Below, one piece after another: positions 47,301-54,536 of a DNA stretch of 64,000 bases. The notes under the pieces are model-generated. The model was not told where the DNA came from. It did not search any database and saw only the letters and a list, made by a program, of their open reading frames with translations. Position numbers and translations under genes: made by a program. Every line of letters starts with the position of its first letter. Position 1 is the stretch's first letter. This stretch comes from Acanthosepion esculentum (lineage: Eukaryota; Mollusca; Cephalopoda; Sepiida; Sepiidae): positions 12,151,839 through 12,215,838 of the forward strand of contig OZ038498.1 in the NCBI GenBank assembly GCA_964036315.1. The letters are read 5' to 3'.

Positions 47301-50300
47301 CATCTCTGAGCTGATAATTGTCTGGCTCTGGAGAAAGTAGGAGGGTTGCTACCAGTTTCTATTCTATGGAATATCTTTGGTTTTGTTGCATTCGTGTCGC
47401 GATGAGGAGAAATTAAGTTTGGGTATTTCTCCAGAATTGCTCGTACCATTTTGTTAGCATCTTTATTCGGTACTAAATCTATATTCATGATAATAGACGA
47501 TGGATGTGCATCGGATTGTCTATTAGTCATTTTATCAATCAGCTTATTGTTTGTGCAGTCCACCATTAGCCCGAAATGGTTTAGGAAATCGTATCCTAGG
47601 AGTGGCTGAGCAGTTTCGGCTATTATAAATGTCCAGGTAAATTCTCGTCTGAGGTTCCGTAGTGTTAGATTCAGTACTGCTTGTCCTGAGCATTCAATCT
47701 TTTGATCGTTGGCAGACACTAAAGAGATATTGGTTGGGTATGTTACAGCTCCGCTTAAATATCTCTTCGGAAGTATAGATACGGCAGCTCCTGTATCCAC
47801 AATAAAATTTAAACTTTGAGCTCCTAACCGTGCGGCTACAATGAGAAGCGGCGAGGAAATGGAAGCTAACACCTCTCGCCTAGTTAGTTTTCCGAAATCT
47901 CACGAGGAACTGGTGAATTTGGGCGAGAGTTGGGTTGCATTTGAACATTCCGTTTATTTGGCCATCTGCACCACGGCTTACAAAATTTTGCACGTTCCGC
48001 AAAGTATAAATGCGCTCGGCAAATTAGAGGTTTTTGGTCCTTGTTAAAAGGGCGAACACTGGTAGGGAATTTATTTTCACTGTGGGAACAGCCATGTATC
48101 CTTTTAGTTTCATTTTTATTTTGCTGTTCATCCCTTTGCTTCCCCGAAATCTGTCGAATATGTGCGGTGTCTTGTTTGTTAAAATATAATAGTAAGTCAT
48201 CCGCCATTCTTCCAAGGCGATCTGTGTCTAAATCGACTTGTGCCGCTACCACTGGTTTAATGGAGTGAGGTAGGGCTTGAATAAATTTGTGACGTACGAT
48301 ATCGTCCCCTACGCCAATTCGGCTTGCTAATGACATAAGTTCATTCAGGTATACTGAGGGACGACCTGTTACAGTCGATGACGACATTAATTTGTCCAGC
48401 ATCTCTGGTTTTGTTTTCTCGTAAGCGCCCGTCACTGCTTCTCTTAGTGCGTCGTAATCTTTTGATTGCAGTATAGTTGGCTGTATATTTCCTACTACGT
48501 CCACAGGGAGAGCTGCCAAAGTGTTAAAAAATTTTTGACTGGTCTGTCTTATATTTGCAATATTAAATTGCGCCTCCATTATCGCAAACCAAGCTATTAC
48601 GTTTGATTCAATGAAGTTTGGTGGTTTTATCGCAACAGCTTGGATTGGTTGGTTTTGATTAATTGTAGTTTCTTCAGCGTCATCTGCCATGTTTTTGGTT
48701 TGTGTTGAATAAAAATTCTAATTTTGTGACAGTTCAATTTTTTTTTTTTTGTGTGTGCGTGTATATATATGTGTTAAAATCACGTCTTGGTCACCACTTA
48801 TGGTGATGGGGGGTAGAGTTCTCGCTGTTAATTGTTGCTTGTATCAGAAGGTAGATAAATAGTAGCAGTCCGGGACAGCCGTTAGTTTGGCCTAAAGGTT
48901 CAACAAGCGATCAAATTGAGGTCACCATAACATAAACAAAATAACATACGAAAGAGAAGGGTATATCAAAAACACTTTGTATTTAAATACAACATCAATG
49001 AATAGTACAATGTTTCTTGATTTACACGCACAAAGTCCGTTATAAAATGTTCATTCATAGAAGAGAAATCCGATTATTAAAAGAATATAAGTGTCTTTTG
49101 TTAATACTTAAGTTCATGACGTGCTGGTCACAGGAGATGAAAGGTGAGGTCAATGGGTTGGTAGGAGTCCTTTGATATCTCCGTTGGTGAAGGAAGGCTG
49201 AAGGCATCGGGTTTCACGGGTGAGAAAGGCGTAGCGACATTCACTGACGGTACTTCAAAGCTTTCTGTCTTAGAAGTGAATTCATCGCTCTATTTATGTG
49301 TGCCCTTCGGATCAGAGTCAGTCTGCTGAAACAAACTGTTGGGTATGGCGCGGAGCTGTTTAATTGGTGGAAAATTGTTTATCATTCTTTTTATTTCTTT
49401 TTAGTTTTCCACCGGAAATTCTGCGTGGAGCCGGGTGCGCAGAGACCAGTATTGGTCATTTGCTGTCTAAACCTCTGAGGGTTAATATCCGGTCCTTCGC
49501 TTGCTCCGTGCCACCACAATAGAACTAAATTAGAATAATATTATTCTATGTTTAAAACCATGTTTTAATAAGAGTAATGGTGGTCGTAGTGAAATTGGAG
49601 AGGTACAATAGAGTTTGATTACCAAACCAGGGTTGCGTATTATACGCGAGTAGAAACATTTTCCCTCCACGCTTTCAGTACAATTTTAGATGGGTGCATT
49701 ATGGATGAAGGTGTATTATACATGGGGAATTACGTTAATACAAAGCACATGTACTGGATTCAGTTTATTCACTTTCCTTGACAAGAACGTCTGGATGAAC
49801 TGAACACCATCATTTTCGTGTCAGCCATCTGAAATAGAAAATTATATCACGTAGTGGGTAACGAGACTTTCAGACCACCCTGTAATTCCAATAATGACGA
49901 AGTACGAAGAGTTGTCAATAAAAATCAGACGTTTACTTTCGATTCTACAAATTAATCACTGAGCTGGTTTGCTTGCTTTGAATGTCTTCGCTATAAGATT
50001 TAATTTATCATGGTGTCGTTGCGTTTAGTTTTTTAGTGTTTCAAATGGTTTTTAAATGTTAAACACTGATTTTGTTCTCCTTTACGATGTTTTTCGTTTT
50101 CATTGACGCGCAATAAAAAAACAAGAAAAATTATGTTCCGGCGAATTTTATTGTTCACCTCGCCATAAAATAGTTTTTTTTTCCCACTCTTTCAATGCTA
50201 ACTTGCACAATTCCCCCTTTTAGGCCTTGTGCCATACTTGTAATACAATAAATCTTGGATTTGCACAATCGACTGCATTTACTTTTGTGTTTTCGCTTGT

Positions 50301-53300
50301 GTTTGTCTCTTGTATTACTGGTGATCCTGAAACTGAATTCTTGGCACAAAAAAAAAAAGAAAAAAAAAAGTCGTTTTTTTGGTAGTCTCGCATCATTCTG
50401 ACTTTAATCCATTCATAATGAAAGGATTGTGTGGGCCAGTTTTTCTTTCTCCTCGACTGGTTGCCAACTGTAGATAGAGAGTCCAGTTTGCCCTACTACG
50501 TCTCCTTAGCTAGGGAGAGAAGCGATGGTTTCATCATTCATCATACCTTTCTCAAGAAGAGTAAATTCTGTGGAAAGGAAATTTAACGAAATCGATTTTT
50601 TGTTCCATTTACTTACACTACCTGCATATACATATGAAGACACAAGACAAAATAATATGGGATTAATTAATTAATTCCTTGTCACTCCATCCTTAAAAAA
50701 ACATTTAAACTTCAATTTCAATAATTTTTCCCTAAAACTGATTTTCATGGAAGATTTATTAATATTTCTTAAACAATGAAAAAAATTTGAATTGTCACCA
50801 GTTCTCTCCCTTGACAAGAAAGCTGTGATCCCAATTTACAGTGTAATTAAAATAATACTCATCAGAGTTTAGTCTGGGGCCACCTACCTATGATAAAAGC
50901 AGTTATGTAAATAGCTGTGGCCCAGTTAAATCTTTTCAATGCTAACAGTTCAAATTATCTTCCCACAATTTTTTTTGTACTATTATTTTGATTTTTGTTG
51001 TTTTTTAAACACTATTCTTAAGGTGATATACAGGCTATTGTTATCGCCTTAGTATTGACTAATCGAACCTTAAGAAGTTTTTTTTTTAATTAGTTGACAG
51101 CAAAAATGAGAACAGTAATATAAAATATAGGAATTGATACAGATATTTAATCTTAGAAAACAATTAGACACTTTGTGTAATTAGATATTTGTATAAAAGT
51201 CAATATTTTCAATAATGTTTTTTAAATAATCAACATTAGTTTGAGTACGATATTTTAGACTTGGAAATTTGTGTTTGAAGAAAAATGATGTCATTAGTAG
51301 AAATTTAGTCAGTTGAAAAAAAACTCATTTGTGCCACGGTCACTGGTTGTTAATCACATGGATACTACTTTTGAAATTGGTTTGGTTTGATTTGTTTTAC
51401 GGCATATCAACCTCAATGGGTCATTTAATGCTGACAACTTTTTTTTTCCTGGTAATATTTTTGTCTTGTCAAAAATCTATTTCTGGAAATATTTTTTTCC
51501 TCAAAAATGTATAGCTGGTAATATTATTTTTTTAAAAATGTATAGCTGGTAATATTATTTTTTTAAAAATGTATAGCTGGTAATATTATTTTTTCAAAAA
51601 CACATAACTGGCAGCACTATTCTTTAAAAAAAAATGTATAGCTGGTAATATTATTTTTTCAAAAACACATTATAAGAGGCCTTGCTGTCTGACATAGTTC
51701 ATCATCCCACCCAGGACGTAGATGTAGTTTATCATCATACCCAGGATGCAAATGTAGTTCATTGTCATACCCAGGACGCGTTTTGAAATTGTATAAATCA
51801 AAGTAAAAAGAGCAACTTGTCAAAAAAAATATTAGTTCACCTCATATTTGACATGCCTTTGATCAACATAAACAGCTTGAAATAAATATACATCTCATAT
51901 GTTATTGCTAGATATATATTATTTACATTATTCAGACTGTTATCCTCATCTTCATTGACATATTCGCAATGTTTCGGCTGTTGTATGCTTCGGCCTCCTT
52001 CAGGTGATTGGAATTTCGAATCGAACCCTTTATCTCGTCCACCGGAGTGGATTGTTCTAGTTCCACATGCCGTGCCTATTACGGATGTTTCAGTTATTTC
52101 CCTTTAATTCAACTCTCCAAGTTTTTTGGTTTACCACTGCTGTAGCCTGGTATTGAACTCATAACTCTTTCGGTCTAGTCACTGGATCTAACCAATGTCT
52201 TTATCCAATCACCTGAAGAAGATAACAGTCTGAATAATGTAAATAATGATAACACCTCATCATTGAGATATAGACAAGTATTGTTTGCAAACTTGGCAGA
52301 AGATTGTCATGCATTCTGTGTTTGTTCATAATTTCTTTGTTGGAATTTTGCACTCTTGTGTCGAATTATTCCATTTTTGTAAAGTGTCTGTAAATTTACT
52401 TCAATTTGGTTGCTATCTGGAAGTTCTTAGAAGTAGCATTTTGTTTTGTTTTTTATTTTTATTTGTGGAGAGTATTAGCTTTTTCAATTATTAATTTGAC
52501 TTTTAAGTAAAAGTTAATTCTTGTAAAAATCTCTTCCCCAAAGAAGAGTCTCAGAGTTCAAATGCAACCAGGACCATTTGGGATTTGGCGGTTTCAAGGA
52601 AATTACCAATTATTTTATAATTTGCAAAATTGACTTTTACATAATATATACAGTTTATTCCATCTTATGGATGTAGTTTTTTTAATTTTGCAAAAATGGT
52701 AATTTTTTTTTTTTTTTTTACAACCATATCAAATAGTTTTTACATAGATTTTGAACATTTTAAAAAGTGTTACTATATTTGCAACAAGTGAGTAAAATGT
52801 TAAATTAAACGTTTATTTTTCGGAAATTATTTTTGCACTTCCATATCAAACGATGTCTTATTTCGAATTTAGTCAAATTGTATGTGCGCATGTGTTTATA
52901 TGTATCTTAAATGGCTCAAGCATATTAAGTCACTTGCACCCAACACAGACATACACATTTACATATGTACACGCAGACAGTCTCATAGACAGCAAATCAA
53001 ATCTGCTTTTGTTATATAGACTTTATGTAAAAACAAAACAAAAAAATAATAATGATGAATTATACTTTGCTTCAATTGCTTACACATCATTTGGTAATAT
53101 AAAGAAAATTTGTTTGAAATAGGCAGACTGTTAAAGTTGAAAACAATCTACAAGCAACACGGACATTAAGAGTTATTTCCCCTGACCTGAGTGACTCTTT
53201 ATAAACGGATCTGTTTTGGCATAAAATCTCTTAAAGCTGATTTCTTTTTTTCAGAATATTCTATACAAAAAATTCTCCGAATTTGGTCTCATCTATGGAA

Positions 53301-53593
53301 TCCGTATATTCCCTGTGATGAAATCCGGTCTTTTGTCATCATCATTGTTGTCTTTACACCAAATTGCATTATCATCATCAAATGCTGAAGAAACATTTGA
53401 AAAAACTGCCAAACTCCCTGAAGATTCTGAGAATGCAACTCATGAAATGAAAAGTGAAGACAATTCTGGAACCAGATGTGTTCAGACTGTTTCTTGTTAT
53501 TACGCTTTTGTTAACTTTTACTCTCGCTTAGCATGCCACAAAGCTCGAAGGGAACTCTCAGGAAATTTCTTCATCAACGGGCAACCATCTAAG
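38139..53593 (+). CDS. RDM1: RDM1-like RAD52-motif RNA-binding protein, first two coding exons
   Basis: Exons 38139-38339 and 53255-53593 join in phase 0 to give 180 residues, still open at a donor site. RDM1 is known from vertebrates as an RRM-plus-RD-motif protein linked to DNA damage response. The join rebuilds an RRM: RNP2 LYISNI (52-57), helix-1/strand-2 KKFSEFGLIYGIRIFP (72-87), RNP1-like YYAFVNFY (149-156), then LACHKARRELSG. Human RDM1 reads LLVWEL, FSQFGLLYSVRVFP and GFYAVIKFYSARAAHRAQ at these places. The N terminus is about 33 residues longer than human if Met1 is used; Met34 (MSEAEIIDFVPP) aligns with the human start. About 60 residues (88-147, Ser/Glu-rich) separate strand 2 from RNP1, where human has about 8. 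The RD motif and later exons were not found with confidence. Confidence 0.82.
39123..39842 (-). repeat. LTR 1 (3' LTR of lower copy)
   Basis: 720 bp. On the coding strand it starts TGTGGTGGCACGG and ends CATCACCATA. A purine-rich tract GGGGCGAAAG lies just before it (39843-39858), as expected for plus-strand priming. Confidence 0.9.
39897..43034 (-). CDS. pol: Gypsy Pol polyprotein, lower copy
   Basis: An uninterrupted frame of 1045 codons. Domain order: aspartic protease (DTGA at 26-29), reverse transcriptase (catalytic YIDD at 328-331, after the MPFGLRNA motif), RNase H (TDSS near 480, TDHKP near 546-550), integrase zinc finger (H665, H669, C699, C702) and D,D35E core (D731, D798, E834 with GLVERAHR). 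The order PR-RT-RH-IN is that of Ty3/gypsy. The frame is open from 43061 with no ATG there; the first listed codon at 43034 is GTG, so Pol is probably made by -1 frameshift from Gag. All catalytic residues are present, so the copy may be competent. Confidence 0.92.
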   Translation of the reverse strand: MLASISSPLLIVAARLGAQSLNFIVDTGAAVSILPKRYLSGAVTYPTNISLVSANDQKIECSGQAVLNLTLRNLRREFTWTFIIAETAQPLLGYDFLNHFGLMVDCTNNKLIDKMTNRQSDAHPSSIIMNIDLVPNKDANKMVRAILEKYPNLISPHRDTNATKPKIFHRIETGSNPPTFSRARQLSAQRCEIAKEEFKKLLKAGIISPSNSEWSSALHMVPKSDGTYRPVGDYRHLNTITKADRYQVPNINSLSSKLHNKKFFSKIDLSSAYHQIPVHPEDVCKTAISTPFGLFEYNYMPFGLRNASCTFQRMMDNIFRDTDYTFVYIDDILIFSEDEETHSKHIDLVLQKLSEYDFKICLSKCIFSANELDFLGFHISASGLKPSAKKLNELSEFPQPNDSKSLRRFIGMANFYRKLVPNFSDIILPLTEKIRLNQNSKSLTLTKEEIESFENMKKSLSNVTVLAFPSSKANNYQLVTDSSNYAVGAALHQMIDNQPIPIGFFSKKLSQTQQKYSTFDRELLAAYLAVLHFKHLIEGRNVMLLTDHKPLCSAFKSQSSLKSDRQQRHLCFISEYVNDISHIRGSQNIVADCLSRPVNAITIDICDLQEIMKHQATDNEIQAFKDQLKPYTINQNETILCDTTLPFPRPFVTEKLRKSVFDSLHNLSHPGITSSRKIIKSRYYWPKMDKSIKTWCTECQHCQQAKIIKHTKSKVNPFELPSSRFETVHVDIVGPLPPVKNQTDPYFSPYRYLLTCIDRNTRWIEACPITEITAKSISTAFVNLWISRFGVPLHVVTDRGSQFESELFSELSKIIGFHRLRTTAYHPQTNGLVERAHRTLKTAIIARKESWLSALPIVLLGMRITPNESNYSSFTAVTGSHAQVPRLLIDSIKNENSEMTNSHVKILADEMQKFDMDKLSRGHLHTIPNSYIPKDLQTCKSIWLRTDRVRKPLEAPYTGPFQVLSRHEKYFTIKRSDDVHSNVSIDRLKPAYISENIKSKDSIGSRPDLDNSLSCSEETNDNKPETRTKSGRTVKWKKENTYFYY
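43046..43061 (-). other. gag/pol -1 frameshift overlap (lower copy; also 47884-47899)
   Basis: The two frames overlap by only 16 nt. Immediately before the gag stop the coding strand reads G-GAA-AAC-TAA (43055-43046); a -1 slip gives GGA-AAA-CTA and enters pol. The heptamer GGAAAAC is not a perfect X-XXY-YYZ site, so the slip position is inferred from the frames. Confidence 0.5.
43046..43852 (-). CDS. gag: Gypsy Gag, lower copy
   Basis: 268 residues from ATG 43852, about 110 bp inside the 5' LTR. The N-terminal part (KPPNFIESNVIAWFAIMEAQF) is of the capsid type seen in CsRn1-like elements. Near residues 225-242 is a single zinc-knuckle-like C-X2-H-X9-C-X3-C motif, unlike the CCHC knuckle of most gypsy elements. 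It ends at TAA 43048-43046, where the pol frame overlaps in -1. Gag packages the element RNA in cytoplasmic particles. No breaks are seen. Confidence 0.88.
   Translation of the reverse strand: MADDAEETTINQNQPIQAVAIKPPNFIESNVIAWFAIMEAQFNIANIRQTSQKFFNTLAALPVDVVGNIQPTILQSKDYDALREAVTGAYEKTKPEMLDKLMSSSTVTGRPSVYLNELMSLASRIGVGDDIVRHKFIQALPHSIKPVVAAQVDLDTDRLGRMADDLLLYFNKQDTAHIRQISGKQRDEQQNKNETKRIHGCSHSENKFPTSVRPFNKDQKPLICRAHLYFAERAKFCKPWCRWPNKRNVQMQPNSRPNSPVPREISEN
43939..43958 (-). other. Primer binding site, tRNA-Trp type (lower copy)
   Basis: Two bases after the 5' LTR, the coding strand reads TGGTGACCAAGACGTGATTT. Animal tRNA-Trp would give TGGTGACCCCGACGTGA at this place, so 18 of 20 positions agree, with an AA for CC mismatch. 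tRNA-Trp priming is known for CsRn1-clade elements. Confidence 0.75.
43961..44680 (-). repeat. LTR 2 (shared central LTR)
   Basis: Serves as 5' LTR of the lower unit and 3' LTR of the upper unit. It appears identical to LTR 1 and LTR 3 on reading, which points to very recent origin or an assembly duplication. Confidence 0.9.
44735..47872 (-). CDS. pol: Gypsy Pol polyprotein, upper copy
   Basis: 1045 codons, identical in translation to the lower-copy Pol, with intact protease DTGA, RT YIDD, RNase H, integrase HHCC and D,D35E residues. It is bounded by LTR 3 upstream and the shared LTR 2 downstream, so each unit formally has two LTRs. Confidence 0.92.
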   Translation of the reverse strand: MLASISSPLLIVAARLGAQSLNFIVDTGAAVSILPKRYLSGAVTYPTNISLVSANDQKIECSGQAVLNLTLRNLRREFTWTFIIAETAQPLLGYDFLNHFGLMVDCTNNKLIDKMTNRQSDAHPSSIIMNIDLVPNKDANKMVRAILEKYPNLISPHRDTNATKPKIFHRIETGSNPPTFSRARQLSAQRCEIAKEEFKKLLKAGIISPSNSEWSSALHMVPKSDGTYRPVGDYRHLNTITKADRYQVPNINSLSSKLHNKKFFSKIDLSSAYHQIPVHPEDVCKTAISTPFGLFEYNYMPFGLRNASCTFQRMMDNIFRDTDYTFVYIDDILIFSEDEETHSKHIDLVLQKLSEYDFKICLSKCIFSANELDFLGFHISASGLKPSAKKLNELSEFPQPNDSKSLRRFIGMANFYRKLVPNFSDIILPLTEKIRLNQNSKSLTLTKEEIESFENMKKSLSNVTVLAFPSSKANNYQLVTDSSNYAVGAALHQMIDNQPIPIGFFSKKLSQTQQKYSTFDRELLAAYLAVLHFKHLIEGRNVMLLTDHKPLCSAFKSQSSLKSDRQQRHLCFISEYVNDISHIRGSQNIVADCLSRPVNAITIDICDLQEIMKHQATDNEIQAFKDQLKPYTINQNETILCDTTLPFPRPFVTEKLRKSVFDSLHNLSHPGITSSRKIIKSRYYWPKMDKSIKTWCTECQHCQQAKIIKHTKSKVNPFELPSSRFETVHVDIVGPLPPVKNQTDPYFSPYRYLLTCIDRNTRWIEACPITEITAKSISTAFVNLWISRFGVPLHVVTDRGSQFESELFSELSKIIGFHRLRTTAYHPQTNGLVERAHRTLKTAIIARKESWLSALPIVLLGMRITPNESNYSSFTAVTGSHAQVPRLLIDSIKNENSEMTNSHVKILADEMQKFDMDKLSRGHLHTIPNSYIPKDLQTCKSIWLRTDRVRKPLEAPYTGPFQVLSRHEKYFTIKRSDDVHSNVSIDRLKPAYISENIKSKDSIGSRPDLDNSLSCSEETNDNKPETRTKSGRTVKWKKENTYFYY
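47884..48690 (-). CDS. gag: Gypsy Gag, upper copy
   Basis: 268 residues, identical in translation to the lower-copy Gag, with the same Cys-His motif and the same stop (47886-47884) overlapping pol in the -1 frame. No degeneration, so both units are of the same age or one is an assembly duplicate. Confidence 0.88.
   Translation of the reverse strand: MADDAEETTINQNQPIQAVAIKPPNFIESNVIAWFAIMEAQFNIANIRQTSQKFFNTLAALPVDVVGNIQPTILQSKDYDALREAVTGAYEKTKPEMLDKLMSSSTVTGRPSVYLNELMSLASRIGVGDDIVRHKFIQALPHSIKPVVAAQVDLDTDRLGRMADDLLLYFNKQDTAHIRQISGKQRDEQQNKNETKRIHGCSHSENKFPTSVRPFNKDQKPLICRAHLYFAERAKFCKPWCRWPNKRNVQMQPNSRPNSPVPREISEN
48777..48796 (-). other. Primer binding site, tRNA-Trp type (upper copy)
   Basis: Same 20 bases, same AA mismatch and same 2-base gap from the LTR as in the lower copy, 4838 bp away. 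Confidence 0.75.
48799..49518 (-). repeat. LTR 3 (5' LTR of upper copy)
   Basis: 720 bp, ending at CCACCACA on the plus strand, where the sequence leaves the repeat for ATAGAAC flank. This break defines the outer LTR boundary. Confidence 0.9.
49885..51377. other. RDM1 intron 1 after the nested elements
   Basis: Non-coding. A 64-codon minus-strand frame at 50155-50349 is basic and unrecognised. No repeat family assigned. Confidence 0.35.
51378..51790 (+). repeat. Dispersed TGGTAAT-minirepeat element (copy 4)
   Basis: TTTTACGGCATATCAACCTC, units of AGCTGGTAATATTATTTTT (three nearly identical), then three units of ATCATACCCAGGA(C/T)G at 51690-51780. Lies in RDM1 intron 1. Confidence 0.75.
51925..52215 (-). 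repeat. SINE, tRNA-related head partly missing (copy E)
   Basis: Minus strand from ATTGGATAAAGACATTGG (truncated A box) through GAGTTATGAGTTCAATACC (B box) to the tail CACCTGAAGGAGGCC..CAGCCGAAACATTG. A second piece of the tail lies inverted at 52200-52245. Confidence 0.7.
52265..53254. other. RDM1 intron 1, 3' end
   Basis: AT-rich, non-coding, ending in the pyrimidine tract and CAG acceptor of exon 2 (53241-53254). Confidence 0.45.
53255..53593 (+). CDS. RDM1: RDM1-like exon 2
   Basis: A pyrimidine tract and CAG at 53252-53254, then 113 codons in phase 0, ending AAG|GTAGGT. Encodes most of the RRM including RNP1. The insert between strand 2 and strand 3 is rich in Ser, Glu and Thr and is probably a disordered loop. 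Confidence 0.85.
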
Positions 53594-53772
53594 GTAGGTT
53601 AATGTTTTTATAAGAAAATTTTGTGGAAATGATAATTTTCACACTCACTTTATTTAATTTTTAATTAAATATCATCTACATTTAAAAAATAATTTTTTTT
53701 CTATAGGGATAAAAACCTGGAGAAATTAAATCAGTTGACATCTTAATTCCAACTATACTTGGAGAGGTAGAA

Positions 53773-53775
<3 letters not shown>

Positions 53776-53822
<47 letters not shown>

Positions 53823-54038
53823 CTATATGAGTGAACATGGAAGTCAACACTCAGAGGCAACAGGCTGTTTCATGCTAGGCGCAATTGTCAGGACTGACGA
53901 TTGTGCCTAGCATGAAACAGCCAGTCGCCTCTGAATGTTGACTTCAATGTTGACATTTATATTTACATACGCTCTGTCTCTGATATTGAGCCCTTTATCC
54001 CATAAATATAGCACACTTTAAGACTATATTTCTTCATA

Positions 54039-54089
<51 letters not shown>

Positions 54090-54366
54090 TATATTATGGG
54101 ATAAAGGGCTCAATATCATATATATATATATATATATACATACACATATATATGAAGAAATATAGTTTTAAGGTGTGCTATATTTATGGGATAAAGGGCT
54201 CAATATCAGAGACAGAGCGTATGTAAATATAAATGTCAACATTGAAGTCAACATTCAGAGGCGACTGGCTGTTTCATGCTAGGCACAATCGTCAGTCCTG
54301 ACAATTGCGCCTAGCATGAAACAGCCTGTTGCCTCTGAGTGTTGACTTCCATGTTCACTTATATAG

Positions 54367-54421
<55 letters not shown>
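53776..54421. repeat. ~650-bp nested palindrome with (AT)n at ends and centre
   Basis: Left arm 53776-54058 and right arm about 54130-54421 are near-perfect reverse complements around an AT-rich spacer of about 70 bp. Each arm contains its own palindrome (53840-53957 and 54238-54357) built on CAGGCTGTTTCATGCTAGGC and its complement with a CAGGACTG-type centre. Lies in RDM1 intron 2. Confidence 0.92.
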
Positions 54422-54426
<5 letters not shown>

Positions 54427-54535
54427 ATCCCAGCTTGAGGCAATCGGATGCGTAGTCACACTGATGAGCTGTGATACAGCGAAATAGTTTGTTTGTGGAT
54501 GACTATATATATATATATATATATATATAGATAGA
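54422..54535 (+). repeat. Partial copy of the second SINE family with (AT)n tail
   Basis: TTTGATCCCAGCTTGAGGCA.., GATGAGCTGTGATACAGCG, then GGATGACTATATAT. Lies between the large palindrome and the mariner-like element. Confidence 0.65.
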
Positions 54536-54536
54536 T

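Larger units (their letters stand above)
39123..49518 (-). mobile_element. Tandem Ty3/gypsy (CsRn1-type) array: LTR-int-LTR-int-LTR
   Basis: Three 720-bp LTRs (39123, 43961, 48799) enclose two internal regions with an exact period of 4838 bp. Encoded on the minus strand. The array as a whole is bounded by one 4-bp target duplication ATAG (39119-39122 and 49519-49522), while the central LTR is shared. Features that assign the CsRn1 clade are a primer site complementary to tRNA-Trp and a Gag Cys-His motif C-X2-H-X9-C-X3-C rather than CCHC. Gag and Pol translations are identical in both copies. It lies in RDM1 intron 1 in antisense orientation. Confidence 0.93.
38865..49734. mobile_element. Pogo-like inverted-repeat element, split by the gypsy array
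   Basis: Left end CAGTAATTCCCCATGTATAA is mirrored on the right, whose reverse complement reads CGTAATTCCCCATGTATAA (one-base difference at the tip). TA flanks the left end. About 254 bp lie left and 212 bp right of the gypsy array, so the original element was about 0.47 kb and non-coding. Family assignment rests on end sequence only. Confidence 0.65.
38807..49882. mobile_element. Mariner/Tc1-type short inverted-repeat element, split by later insertions
   Basis: Left end CAGGGTGGTCCGAAAGTC and right end (reverse complement) CAGGGTGGTCTGAAAGTC form terminal inverted repeats of about 27 bp, each flanked by TA (38805-38806, 49883-49884). Only about 56 bp on the left and 148 bp on the right belong to it, so it was a non-autonomous element of about 0.2 kb before being split by the pogo-like element. 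Confidence 0.75.

Noticed and set aside
39600..49480. Many plus-strand frames of 60-112 codons across the gypsy array
   Set aside because: They are antisense shadows of gag, pol and LTR sequence, repeated at the same 4838-bp spacing.
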